Position numbers and translations under genes: made by a program. Positions 1-7,836 of a DNA stretch of 57,129 nt are shown one piece after another (the first letter of the stretch is position 1; every line of letters starts with the position of its first letter). The stretch comes from Pseudomonas cyclaminis (GTDB taxonomy: Bacteria > Pseudomonadota > Gammaproteobacteria > Pseudomonadales > Pseudomonadaceae): the NCBI RefSeq assembly GCF_015163715.1, contig NZ_JADDUM010000108.1, forward strand, positions 1 through 57,129. The letters run 5' to 3'. Below the pieces are notes generated by a model. The model saw only the letters and a list, made by a program, of their open reading frames with translations, was not told where the DNA came from and searched no databases.

Positions 1-21
1 CTGTAAGGCTCGAACCGCGTG

Positions 22-49
22 AAAAAAGAGACCTTCGGGTCTCTTTTTT
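22..49 (+). terminator. Rho-independent terminator of a gene left of the window
   Basis: A perfect 12-bp stem (22-33 with 38-49) closes a TTCG tetraloop and runs straight into a T tract. The stem also begins with an A tract, so it could work in both directions. It most likely ends a plus-strand gene lying before position 1. Confidence 0.85.
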
Positions 50-88
50 TGCCCGAAATTCCCCGGTGCCAGGCTGGCAATACACCCC

Positions 89-180
89 ATGTGGGAGGGG
101 GCTTGCCCCCGATAGCAGTGTGTACAGCAACCTACAAATTGGCTGGTACACCGCCATCGGGGGGCAAGCCCCTCCCACAT
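89..180. repeat. REP-type inverted repeat pair, copy A
   Basis: Two arms of about 28 bp (89-116 and 153-180) are near-perfect reverse complements. Each has the core GGGGGCTTGCCCCC or its complement and ends in TGTGGGAG/CTCCCACA. Near-identical pairs occur at 18199-18289, 51839-51929 and 56992-57080, with a solo arm near 23199. This is the usual form of REP doublets in the P. fluorescens group. Confidence 0.85.
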
Positions 181-244
181 TTGACCGGGATCACCTCAGG
201 ATGTGTGACAATGGCCGCCACTTTGAGCCAACACCAGAATCATC

Positions 245-1264
245 ATGACCGCCCCCAGCACACCAAAACCTGCGCGCAAGAAGCCTAAAACCGCTACCCC
301 GGCCAAGCCCGTGGTACCCCGCAAAGAGGCTACCCTGCACCCGCGTAACCGCCACACAGGCCGTTACGACTTCCCGGCGCTGATCAAGACCACGCCGGAA
401 CTGGCGAAATTCGTGATCATCAACCCCTACGGCAAGGAAAGCATCGACTTTGCCAGCCCGGATGCGGTGCGGGTGTTCAACCGGGCGCTGCTCAAGTCGT
501 TCTATGGCATCCAGCATTGGGATATTCCGCAGGACTACCTGTGCCCGCCAGTGCCTGGGCGTGCGGACTACGTGCACTTCCTCGCCGACCTGCTGGCCAG
601 CGTCAACGACGGCAAGATTCCACGCGGTTCGATCGTCAAGGTGCTGGATATCGGCATGGGCGCCAACTGCGTCTACCCGCTGATTGGCTACATGGAATAC
701 CGCTGGAACTTCCTTGGCTCGGAAGTCGACCCGATCGCCGTGGCCGCCGCCAAGGCCATCGTGCAGTCCAACGACCTGAGCAAGGTCATCCAGCTGCGCC
801 AGCAAGCAAACCCCAAGCACATCCTGTTGGGCCTGCTGGAGCCGGGCGAGCGTTTTGACCTGACCATGTGCAACCCGCCGTTCCATGCGTCCATGGACGA
901 AGCCACCAAGGGCAGCGAACGCAAGTGGCGCGCCCTGGGCAAGGCGGATCCCAAGCGCAAGTTGCCGGTACTGAACTTCGGTGGCCAATCGGCCGAGTTG
1001 TGGTGTGAAGGCGGCGAAGCGCGCTTTGTGACGCAGTTGATCGCCGAAAGCGCCAATTTTGCCCACAAGGTGCTGTGGTTCAGCACCTTGGTGTCAAAAG
1101 CGTCGAACTTGCCCGCGATTGAGACAGCCCTGAAAAAAGCCGGCGTGCTGGAAAGCCAGGTAGTAGAAATGTCCCAGGGCCAGAAGCAGAGCCGTTTCGT
1201 GGCCTGGACCTTCCAGACCAAGAACGAGCAGCAGATCTGGCGCCAGCGCTGGGTTCGCGACTGA
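245..1264 (+). CDS. rlmF: 23S rRNA (adenine-1618 N6)-methyltransferase RlmF
   Basis: This SAM-dependent enzyme N6-methylates A1618 of 23S rRNA. The 339-aa product starts with a basic Lys/Pro-rich tail of about 30 residues. A motif-I-like loop, [12 protein letters not shown], follows at about 134-145. The adenine-methyltransferase signature NPPF lies at 210-213 and is followed by HASMDEA, typical of the RlmF/YbiN family. Length is close to the family norm, with a slightly longer N-terminal tail. The ATG at 245 has only a weak ribosome-binding site. The gene stands alone on the plus strand, convergent with hupN and separated from it by a bidirectional terminator. Assignment is by sequence recognition. 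Confidence 0.92.
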   Translation: MTAPSTPKPARKKPKTATPAKPVVPRKEATLHPRNRHTGRYDFPALIKTTPELAKFVIINPYGKESIDFASPDAVRVFNRALLKSFYGIQHWDIPQDYLCPPVPGRADYVHFLADLLASVNDGKIPRGSIVKVLDIGMGANCVYPLIGYMEYRWNFLGSEVDPIAVAAAKAIVQSNDLSKVIQLRQQANPKHILLGLLEPGERFDLTMCNPPFHASMDEATKGSERKWRALGKADPKRKLPVLNFGGQSAELWCEGGEARFVTQLIAESANFAHKVLWFSTLVSKASNLPAIETALKKAGVLESQVVEMSQGQKQSRFVAWTFQTKNEQQIWRQRWVRD

Positions 1265-1269
1265 GTCAT

Positions 1270-1299
1270 TGTGGCGAGGGCGCTTGCGCGCTTACCACA
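1270..1299. repeat. Short REP-like palindrome
   Basis: TGTGG and CCACA flank an imperfect G/C-rich centre containing CGCTTGCGCG, just after the rlmF stop. It resembles the degenerate repeat family also seen near 28874 and differs from the larger REP doublets. A repeat origin is inferred from form only. Confidence 0.4.
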
Positions 1300-1333
1300 C
1301 CAACCCGGCTGCCACAGTAAATCGCAGGCAACA

Positions 1334-1371
1334 AAAAACCGTGCCCGGATCGCTCCGGAGCACGGTTTTTT
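1334..1371. terminator. Bidirectional terminator between rlmF and hupN
   Basis: CCGTGC pairs with GCACGG, with CGGA/TCCG strengthening the stem. An A run lies on the left and eight T on the right, so the hairpin can stop transcription of rlmF (plus) and of hupN (minus, ending at 1382). Confidence 0.85.
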
Positions 1372-1381
1372 TTGCTGCGTC

Positions 1382-1663
1382 TTACTTGTTAACAGCGTCG
1401 GTCAGGCCTTTGGCCACAACCAGCTTGATAACTTTCTTGGCAGCGATTTCGATGGCAGCGCCAGTCGAAGGGTTACGGCCAGTACGGGCTGGACGCTCGG
1501 TCACTTTCAGTTTGCCAACGCCTGGCAGAGTGATTTCGCCGCCGTTTTCCAGCTGATCAGCAACAACTTGGCTCAGTTGGTCCAGCAGAGCGCGCACGGT
1601 AGTTTTCGGTGCGTCTACAGATTCAGCCAGGTCAGCGATCAGTTGGTCTTTAGTAATAGCCAT
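1382..1663 (-). CDS. hupN: HU-family DNA-binding protein (HupN-type)
   Basis: This 93-aa histone-like protein bends and compacts DNA as a dimer. It carries the HU/IHF beta-arm signature GKLKVTERPARTGRNPSTG, including the intercalating proline in RNP. The N-terminus MAITKDQLIADLAE and the C-terminus TDAVNK fit the third Pseudomonas HU paralogue, HupN, better than HupA or HupB as I remember them. A good ribosome-binding site (AAGGAA) precedes the ATG. It has its own upstream region and a strong terminator, so it is probably monocistronic. HU family is certain; the N paralogue label is less so. Confidence 0.88.
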   Translation of the reverse strand: MAITKDQLIADLAESVDAPKTTVRALLDQLSQVVADQLENGGEITLPGVGKLKVTERPARTGRNPSTGAAIEIAAKKVIKLVVAKGLTDAVNK

Positions 1664-2060
1664 TGTGGTGTTCCTTCCCTATCAAATTCATATGGATTGC
1701 AGAGTGCAGTGTCAGCCGTCGAGCCCGACCGTCTAGGCCTGGCACCCCAGGCTTATAACCTCGGAGAACGGGGTTATAGATGCTTGAAACGGGGATTGGT
1801 TCGACCTGACAGATGCTGAATGCACGCTTAACGCCGAGACTTGGCGTAAGACGGGGCAAAACTAGCACAGAGACGGGGAAATATCCGCCTCTACCTACCC
1901 ATTTGGTCAGCTTTATCGCTCTAAACCGTGAAAAAAAGGCATATGCAATGTCAGACGGCGGTCAAAACCGCCTTCGAGGCGTGTCTTGACCAATGGGTGC
2001 GGTACACTGGGCGACTTTTCGGGGAGGCCAACCGCTCCCCTTCAACCAGCCGAGAAGCCC
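1664..2060. other. Intergenic region between hupN and yejK
   Basis: This 397-base gap between divergent hupN and yejK shows no convincing gene. It must hold both promoters. Two inverted repeats are visible: TATAACC (1754-1760) with GGTTATA (1772-1778), 11 bases apart, and GGCGGT/ACCGCC around 1955-1970, a small GC hairpin. Neither has a T tract that would make it a terminator. Protein binding is possible but unproven. Confidence 0.5.
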
Positions 2061-3065
2061 ATGCCGATCCGTCATTGCATCGTCCACCTGATCGACAAAA
2101 AACCCGACGGCACGCCCGCAGTTCTCCACGCCCGCGACTCGGAGCTGTCCGAATCCGCTGCCATCGAGAACATGCTTGCCGACCTCAACGAGAGCTACAA
2201 CGCCAAACAAGGCAAGGCCTGGGGTTTCTTCCATGCCGAGTCCGGCGCGCACCCGTTCAGCGGTTGGTTGAAGGAATATTTCGAGGGTGGCCAGGATTTC
2301 ACCAGCTTCAGCCGCACCGCCGTCGAGCACCTGCAAAAGCTGATGGAGGAGTCCAACCTCTCCACCGGCGGCCACGTGCTGTTCGCCCATTACCAGCAAG
2401 GCATGACCGATTACCTTGCCATCGCCCTGTTGCACCACAGTGAAGGCGTGGCGGTGACCGACGAGTTGGATGTGACGCCGTCGCGCCATCTGGACCTGGG
2501 TCAATTGCACCTGGCGGCGCGGATCAACGTCTCCGAATGGCAGAACAACAAGCAGTCCAAGCAGTACATCTCGTTTATCAAGGGCAAGAATGGCAAGAAG
2601 GTCTCGGAGTACTTCCGCGATTTTATTGGCTGCCAGGAAGGCGTCGACGGCCCGGGCGAGACCCGCACCCTGCTCAAGGCCTTCAGTGACTTCGTCGAAA
2701 GCGAAGACCTGCCGGACGAGTCCGCCCGCGAAAAAACCAAGACCCTGGTGGACTACGCCAGCAGCCAGGCCAAGCTCGGCGAGCCCATGGGCCTGGAAGA
2801 ATTGTCCGGCCTGATCGATGAAGATCGGCCAAAAGCGTTCTACGACCACATCCGCAACAAGGACTACGGCCTGTCGCCGGAAATCCCGGCCGATAAGCGC
2901 ACCCTCAACCAGTTCCGCCGCTTCACCGGGCGCGCCGAGGGTTTGTCCATCAGCTTTGAAGCGCACCTGCTGGGCGACAAGATCGAATACGACGAAGCCG
3001 CCGGCACCTTGATCATCAAGGGCCTGCCCACCCAACTGACCGACCAGCTCAAGCGCCGCAACTGA
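2061..3065 (+). CDS. yejK: Nucleoid-associated protein YejK/NdpA
   Basis: This 334-aa member of the NdpA/YejK family is an abundant nucleoid-associated protein whose exact role is still unclear. The start [17 protein letters not shown] is the conserved family N-terminus, so ATG 2061 is chosen over an in-frame codon 75 bases upstream that would add an unconserved leader. Internal family blocks such as [17 protein letters not shown] and [19 protein letters not shown] are present, and length matches the family. Its stop codon overlaps the start of the glutaredoxin gene by one base (TGATG), which suggests translational coupling. The nearby HU gene makes this a small nucleoid-protein neighbourhood. 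Confidence 0.9.
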   Translation: MPIRHCIVHLIDKKPDGTPAVLHARDSELSESAAIENMLADLNESYNAKQGKAWGFFHAESGAHPFSGWLKEYFEGGQDFTSFSRTAVEHLQKLMEESNLSTGGHVLFAHYQQGMTDYLAIALLHHSEGVAVTDELDVTPSRHLDLGQLHLAARINVSEWQNNKQSKQYISFIKGKNGKKVSEYFRDFIGCQEGVDGPGETRTLLKAFSDFVESEDLPDESAREKTKTLVDYASSQAKLGEPMGLEELSGLIDEDRPKAFYDHIRNKDYGLSPEIPADKRTLNQFRRFTGRAEGLSISFEAHLLGDKIEYDEAAGTLIIKGLPTQLTDQLKRRN

Positions 3066-3415
3066 TGCTCGGCGGGGTCCTTAAAAAAGTCCTGCTGGTG
3101 TTGCTGGTGGTTGTCGTGATCCAGAACTGGGGCAAGATCGAGCGCCTCTTCAACCCCTCGCAGGTGGTTTCAGAGCAGGTCCGCACTTCGGCGCGGGTGG
3201 TGCTCTATGCCACCGAGTGGTGTGGTTACTGCAAGCAGATCCGCCGCTTTCTGGACCAGAAAGGCATTCCGTACCAGGCGTTCGACATCGAGAAGGACGC
3301 CCAGGCGCGCAAGGCGTATGAAGCGCTGGGCGGCGGTGGGATTCCGTTTGTGCAGGTGAATGGCACGTTGATCCGGGATTTCAATCACGACGCGATCATG
3401 GCCGCGCTGAAATAA
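3065..3415 (+). CDS. Membrane-anchored glutaredoxin-like protein
   Basis: This 116-aa protein has a hydrophobic N-terminal segment (about residues 5-20) followed by a glutaredoxin fold. The redox motif C53-G-Y-C56 lies in YATEWCGYCKQI, and the cis-Pro/GSH-binding region appears as GIPFVQVNG. The N-terminal anchor suggests tethering to the inner membrane; which side the active site faces cannot be told from sequence. It probably performs thiol-disulfide exchange. It is coupled to yejK by a one-base stop/start overlap. Its stop abuts the stop of the convergent fecR-like gene with no spacer. Confidence 0.85.
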   Translation: MLGGVLKKVLLVLLVVVVIQNWGKIERLFNPSQVVSEQVRTSARVVLYATEWCGYCKQIRRFLDQKGIPYQAFDIEKDAQARKAYEALGGGGIPFVQVNGTLIRDFNHDAIMAALK

Positions 3416-4393
3416 TCAGCGCACCACGATCACCCGCCCCAACAGGCTGTGCTGCTCAAACCCCAGCACCGCCTGCAGCGCATTCAGTACTGCCTGCGGG
3501 TCTTTGCTCGGGAAGCTGCCGCTGACGCGTTTGGCGCCCAGCTCTTCGTTGAGCAACAGGATGCGGCCGGGGTAGTAACGCCCCAGATCCTTCACGACAT
3601 CGGCCAGCGGTGCCTTGTAGTAATTGAGCCAGCCGTCGCGCCAGGCCAGGCGGGATTCGCTGTCCACCCCATGCATCGGCTCGGCAATGCCGTCGGCGTA
3701 GGCCACTTGCTGGCCGGCCGTCAAAATCTGCTGCGGGCCCTGTTTCGACGGGGTCACACCGACACGCCCCGACAACACCGTCACTTGCGCCCCCGCCGGT
3801 TGCAGGCGCACTTCGAATTGCGTGCCAAGCACCCGCGCTTCACCGCTGCCCGCCTCCACCACAAAGGATTCGCCGGTGTGGGTCACGCTGAAAAAACCGG
3901 CACCACGCCGCAACTGGATATGCCGCTCGCCCTGGCTGAAATCCACGGCAATCGCGCTGTCGGCGTCGAGGGTGACTTTGGATTGATCGGCCAGGGTGAT
4001 GGTCTTCACCTCCCCTGGCGCGGTCACGTAATCGGCGCCAATGTCGTCGATCCAACGAGACGGCTGCCAACCGGCGCCCATGGACACCATCAACAGCAGG
4101 CAAGCAGCCATGGCCAGGGCGCCGGACCAGCGCACTACACGCGAACGTTTGGAGGTGTTCATCGCGTTGAGATAGCCCTGCAACGCCAGGGCGTCTTCCT
4201 CGGCAAGTGCGCGTGCGGGCACTTCGCTCAATTCCCACAGCACTTGGGCCTGGGCGTAGGCCTCGACGTGTGCGGGGTCGGCGCGCAGCCAGTGGCTGAA
4301 CGTCGCCTGGTCGCCGCTGCTGGGCTGGTCGTGCAACAGGCTCAGCCAGGCCAGCGCGGCGTGTTCCTGGTCGGGCGTGGGGGTGACGTTCAC
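3416..4393 (-). CDS. FecR-family anti-sigma/transmembrane regulator
   Basis: This 325-aa inner-membrane regulator belongs to the FecR family, which relays signals from a TonB-dependent receptor to an ECF sigma factor. The N-terminal cytoplasmic part (about 1-85) has the usual sigma-binding pattern ending in Trp-rich helices. One transmembrane helix lies at about 88-108, followed by the periplasmic FecR domain (TLADQSKVTLDADSAIAV) and a C-terminal STN-like segment (DVVKDLGRYYPG). The GTG start overlaps the stop of the sigma gene (GTGA), so the two are coupled. No TonB receptor is adjacent on this strand, so the cognate receptor is unknown. Confidence 0.88.
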   Translation of the reverse strand: MNVTPTPDQEHAALAWLSLLHDQPSSGDQATFSHWLRADPAHVEAYAQAQVLWELSEVPARALAEEDALALQGYLNAMNTSKRSRVVRWSGALAMAACLLLMVSMGAGWQPSRWIDDIGADYVTAPGEVKTITLADQSKVTLDADSAIAVDFSQGERHIQLRRGAGFFSVTHTGESFVVEAGSGEARVLGTQFEVRLQPAGAQVTVLSGRVGVTPSKQGPQQILTAGQQVAYADGIAEPMHGVDSESRLAWRDGWLNYYKAPLADVVKDLGRYYPGRILLLNEELGAKRVSGSFPSKDPQAVLNALQAVLGFEQHSLLGRVIVVR

Positions 4394-4968
4394 GGTGCTT
4401 TCCCTGGCGTGCGTGGGGGCAATGGGTCGCGAAGGCTGGCCTTGCAGGCTTCGAGGGCACGCATCATATGTTTTTCCACGGCACTTTGGGACAGCCCCAT
4501 GGCCTTGGCGATTTCCGCGTATTTGCGGCCATGGATGCGATTGAGCAGGAAAATCTGCCGCGTGCGTTCGGGCAGGCTGCGCAAGGCCGCTTCGACATGG
4601 CGCAGATCGTTGCCCGCCTCCAGTGCGGCCTGGGGTTCGCAGCCCTGGTTGTCCTGCTGCTCGGGCAACCAGCCTTCGCTGCTGCGCACCCGCGCGCCTT
4701 CGCTGCGCAAGTGGTCGATGGCGATATTGCCGGCGCAGCGCAGCAGGTAGGTGCTGAGCTCTTCGACCTGCACCAGCGGCCGGCGCCAGAAGCGCAGGAA
4801 CAGGTCCTGCACCAGGTCGGCCGCCGTGGCGCGGCAGCCGACGCGGCGGCTCACCAAGGCTTCCATCTGCGAACGCTGGGACAGAAACACCTGCAGAAAA
4901 TGCGCACGCCCACCCGCCGCATCAGCCTGTGGGCTGTCCTGGGATTCGGGTGGGGTGCGGATCATCAT
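4390..4968 (-). CDS. ECF sigma factor, FecI-like
   Basis: This 192-aa sigma-70-family ECF factor has a region 2 helix around AADLVQDLFLRFWRR and a region 4 helix-turn-helix with LPERTRQIFLLNRIHGRKY and AEIAKAMGLSQSAVEKHMMRA, both typical of iron-starvation sigma factors. Two Met codons open the gene and the ribosome-binding site is poor, so translation may depend on the upstream DUF3325 gene that ends 10 bases before. It probably directs RNA polymerase to a receptor promoter elsewhere in the genome. It is clearly different from the FecI encoded at 7348, so the locus carries two ECF/anti-sigma pairs. Confidence 0.88.
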   Translation of the reverse strand: MMIRTPPESQDSPQADAAGGRAHFLQVFLSQRSQMEALVSRRVGCRATAADLVQDLFLRFWRRPLVQVEELSTYLLRCAGNIAIDHLRSEGARVRSSEGWLPEQQDNQGCEPQAALEAGNDLRHVEAALRSLPERTRQIFLLNRIHGRKYAEIAKAMGLSQSAVEKHMMRALEACKASLRDPLPPRTPGKAP

Positions 4969-4977
4969 GGCGAGGGC

Positions 4978-5304
4978 TCAGAGGGTGGCGAAGGCCGCAA
5001 CGGGGCTGGCCAACAGACCGGCGCCCGCGAGGATCAGGGCCAGCCTTGGCCGATACGGCAACAGCAGCACCAGCAACAGTGCGCTGAGCATCAATACGGC
5101 GCACCACTGCACCAATCCCTGACCCCAACCAGCCACACTCACGGCGGGCCAGAGCGCAACGGCAAGCAGCGACCATCCGGCCACACGCAACCCCAGGCGT
5201 CGCCGGGGCGAGGGCTTGCTGTGCAGCAGTTCGCCGTGATGCCGGTCGGTGGACAGGCACAGTGCGGTAAACCCGGCATAGCACATCAGCAGCGCGAGGA
5301 GCAT
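4978..5304 (-). CDS. DUF3325 small membrane protein
   Basis: This 108-aa protein has about three hydrophobic helices (residues 1-16, 41-60 and 65-105) and a polar loop with HHGELLHSK. It resembles the DUF3325 family, found beside PepSY-TM and DUF3649 proteins in iron-uptake operons of Pseudomonas and relatives. Function is not established; a role with the PepSY membrane protein, possibly in reducing or releasing imported iron, is inference. It starts exactly where the PepSY gene stops (no gap) and is followed by the ECF sigma gene. Confidence 0.75.
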   Translation of the reverse strand: MLLALLMCYAGFTALCLSTDRHHGELLHSKPSPRRRLGLRVAGWSLLAVALWPAVSVAGWGQGLVQWCAVLMLSALLLVLLLPYRPRLALILAGAGLLASPVAAFATL

Positions 5305-6878
5305 TCAGTTGGCCTCTTGCTTGAGGTTGAGCGCACGCGTCCGTTCAGCCTTGGGTTGCGCTGCAGTGCGGTGCTGCATCTTCCAGGCGGCCCAGGCGAG
5401 GAACACGCCGCTGCCCAGGCACGTCAGGTCGAAGCCGGCCATCGCCCAGTCGCCACTGGCCAGGGACACGCCCAAATGATGATCGGTGGTGATTGCGTTG
5501 AGCAGGGGTACCGCGACAAACAACATTGCACCGAAGCTCAATTGCTCGACCCACCCTTGGCGGCCGCGACGCACAACGGCGTGCATCAGGCTCAGGCCCC
5601 AGGCGATAAAGAACGCCTGCACTTCCCAGTCGGAGCGTTCGGCGAAGCTCACCGGCAGCAGACGGTTGGCCCAGAAGAACGCCGCAATGGCGATCAGCAG
5701 CCCGGACATGCTGGCGATGTTGAGCACTTCCACGAGTCGCAGCTCAAAGGGCATCACACCGCTCTTGGCATGCTTGAGCTGGCGCTTGCCGAGCCAGATC
5801 ACCAGCCCGGTACCGATCATCGCCGTGCCCGCCAGGCCGCAGATAAAGTACAGCCAGCGCAGCACCGGCCCGGCAAAATGGCCCATGTGCAGGCCATAGA
5901 AGCTGCCGCCGACAATGGCGACCAACGATTGCCGTCGCTGGCGCGCAGCAGTTCGCCGGTGTGTCCGTTGAAGGACACAATGCTGTCGAATTCATGCACC
6001 ACGCTGTCGGAACCTGCGCGGAACACATTGACCGACGCGTTGACATCACTGGGGTTGTTCACCCCGATGCGCCCCACGTGGCCGCCGTCCCAGTGCGCCC
6101 GCGCTTGCTCGTACATCGGCAGCAGCGGCGCCAGTTCGCCCGGCTGGCCCGACGCCGGCGCATTGTTGGTCGCGGGGAATATTTCGTTGAAGAACGCACG
6201 GGTGTCGTTGCCATAGGAGGCCATGATCGGCGCCGGCATCACCATGCTCATAAAGATCACCAGGCTGCTGTAGGTGATCATCAAGTGGAATGGCAGCACC
6301 AGCACACCCACCGCGTTATGCCCGTCGAGCCACGAGCGCTGGCCTTTGCGGGGGCGGAAGGTGAAGAAGTCCTTGAAGATTTTCTTGTGGGTGATGATGC
6401 CGGTGATCAGCGCCACGAACATCACCATCGCGGCGATGGTGGACAGCCAACGGCCCCAGGGATGCGGCATTTGCAGCTGGAAGTGGAAACGGTAGAAGAA
6501 ATCCCCGCCCATGCTTTCGCGGGCCTCTACCGCTTGGCCGCTGACGGCGTCGAGGGTTTTGCGCATGAAATTGCCGCGCCGGCCGGGGTCGACCTTGTCT
6601 TGCCACATGACCAAAAGGCCAGGGTCGCGGCTGTCCGGCAGGGCGATAAACCAGCGCGCTGCCGTGGGTGCCACGTGTTGCAGGTAGTTTTGCGCGACGC
6701 TGAGGCTGCGCGCATCGTCCAAGGGATGGGCCTGCACCTCGGGCTGCATCCAGTGGCTGATCTCATCTTTGAAGTAAGACAGGGTGCCCGTGAGGAAAAT
6801 CGCAAACAGCAGCCAGCCGAAAATCAAGCCCGCCCAGGTGTGCAGCCAGGCCATGGCTTGGCGAAATCCTTCTTTCAT
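5305..6878 (-). pseudogene. PepSY-associated membrane protein, frameshifted
   Basis: The gene encodes a PepSY-TM family inner-membrane protein of the kind linked to siderophore or ferric-citrate uptake. The N-terminal part (HTWAGLIFGWLLFAIFLTG, from ATG 6878) reads well to about base 5932. The C-terminal part (LVAIVGGSFYGLHMGHFAG onward) continues in another frame to the stop at 5305. Restoring one C in the minus-strand sequence GACGGCAATCG (GACGGCCAATCG) gives DGQSLVAIVGG and a single 524-aa protein with several transmembrane helices. As written, the product would end soon after residue 315. The start overlaps the DUF3649 stop (ATGA), showing operon coupling. The break may be a sequencing error or a true mutation. 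Confidence 0.85.
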
Positions 6879-7177
6879 GTGCGCGCCATCCACAAGCCCA
6901 CACCCGCCAGGGTGGCAAACGCGGCGCTGGGCAGCATCACGCCAAACCAGGCGCGCCATGCCGTACGGCAGGCGAAGCACCAGAGTACGGCCAGCAGATA
7001 GAACACAAATGAACTCATCATCCCGGTGATCACGGCATCGGCGCGAGAGGTCGGCATCCACAACGCCAGGCAGATGGCGGCGAGCGAGGCCATGAGGTAG
7101 CCACCGACCACGGCGGCCAGCACGCGGGACGTGACAGCCAATCGATACAGCGCGGGAAGTGAGGTTTTGCTTTTCAT
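6875..7177 (-). CDS. DUF3649 membrane protein of iron-uptake operon
   Basis: This 100-aa protein has three to four hydrophobic segments (about 17-38, 46-70 and 75-96). Family resemblance is to DUF3649, which usually heads the DUF3649-PepSY-DUF3325 gene set next to TonB receptors. MKSKTSLPALYRLAVTSR is the conserved beginning, so ATG 7177 is preferred to a codon 30 bases upstream. A Fur-box-like sequence lies at 7209-7227, just before the start, which suggests iron repression of this five-gene minus-strand operon. Molecular function is unknown. Confidence 0.78.
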   Translation of the reverse strand: MKSKTSLPALYRLAVTSRVLAAVVGGYLMASLAAICLALWMPTSRADAVITGMMSSFVFYLLAVLWCFACRTAWRAWFGVMLPSAAFATLAGVGLWMART

Positions 7178-7208
7178 GCGGGAGGCGCCAGGTTCATCAG
7201 CGCGCAAT

Positions 7209-7227
7209 ATTAATGATAAATATTCTC
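7209..7227. promoter_or_regulatory. Putative Fur box in the divergent iron promoter region
   Basis: By hand alignment, 14 of 19 bases match the Fur consensus GATAATGATAATCATTATC (here ATTAATGATAAATATTCTC). The site is 32 bases before the DUF3649 start and about 120 bases before fecI, so it could control both divergent operons. Iron repression of such operons is well established; binding here is inferred. Confidence 0.6.
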
Positions 7228-7298
7228 ATAAGCAAAACAGAACGGATGAATCACCTGCCCTGACGGATTGCCGAACGGTGTCACGAGCCATACAATGC

Positions 7299-7313
7299 GA
7301 ACAATTCTTGTTC
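7299..7313. promoter_or_regulatory. Perfect inverted repeat before fecI
   Basis: GAACAA and TTGTTC are separated by TTC, a 6-3-6 perfect palindrome 34 bases upstream of the fecI start. It matches the Fur consensus poorly (about 10 of 19), so it may be a second weak Fur site or another operator. Position favours control of fecI. Confidence 0.35.
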
Positions 7314-7347
7314 TCTGAAGCATGCCGATGCTTGTGGAGTGTTTGCG

Positions 7348-7836
7348 TTGAGCCCGTCCAACACCGTCGAAGTTCTGTACAACGACCATCACCACTGGCT
7401 CACCGGCTGGTTGCGACGCAAGCTCGGCTGCCCGGAAAGTGCTGCCGACCTGGCTCAGGACACCTTCATCCGTGTACTCACCGCACGGGAAACGCCCACG
7501 CTGGTCGAGCCGCGCGCGTTTCTCACCACTATCGCCAAGCGCGTGCTGTTCAACTTCTACCGCCGCCAGGACCTGGAGCGCGCCTACCTCGACGCCCTGG
7601 CGCAGATGCCCGAACACGTGGCGCCGTCGGAAGAAGAACGCGCAATCATCCTGCAAACCCTGGTCGAACTGGACCAACTGCTCGACGGCCTGCCCACCCA
7701 AGTCAAACGCGCCTTCCTGCTGGCCCAACTCGATGGCCTGACCTACGCGCAGATTGGCGCTGAACTGGGCATCTCCATCGCTACCGTCAAACGCCACCTG
7801 AATAAAGCGGCCCTGCGCTGCTACTTTGCCCTATGA
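7348..7836 (+). CDS. fecI: ECF sigma factor FecI
   Basis: This 162-aa ECF sigma factor of the ferric citrate type heads an operon with fecR and fecA. Region 2 contains CPESAADLAQDTFIRVL, and region 4 contains YAQIGAELGISIATVKRHLN, close to E. coli FecI. A TTG start at 7348 (MSPSNTVEVLYNDHH) is chosen because GGAG at 7336-7339 sits 8 bases before it; the in-frame GTG at 7339 overlaps that ribosome-binding site. In the known pathway FecI is released when ferric citrate binds FecA and the signal passes through FecR. Its stop overlaps the fecR start (ATGA). Confidence 0.93.
   Translation: MSPSNTVEVLYNDHHHWLTGWLRRKLGCPESAADLAQDTFIRVLTARETPTLVEPRAFLTTIAKRVLFNFYRRQDLERAYLDALAQMPEHVAPSEEERAIILQTLVELDQLLDGLPTQVKRAFLLAQLDGLTYAQIGAELGISIATVKRHLNKAALRCYFAL

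Noticed and set aside
89..180. Repeated GGGGCTTGCCCC elements considered as a CRISPR or attachment site
   Set aside because: They occur as isolated inverted doublets, not regularly spaced direct repeats, and no cas or integrase gene is near.
1986..2060. Longer start for yejK
   Set aside because: The extra 25 residues are not family-like and no ribosome-binding site precedes them; [10 protein letters not shown] is the conserved start.
4468..6216. Plus-strand open frame of 582 codons across the sigma factor, DUF3325 and PepSY genes
   Set aside because: It spans several real genes on the other strand, is rich in Gln/His/Arg, and has no signal or domain.
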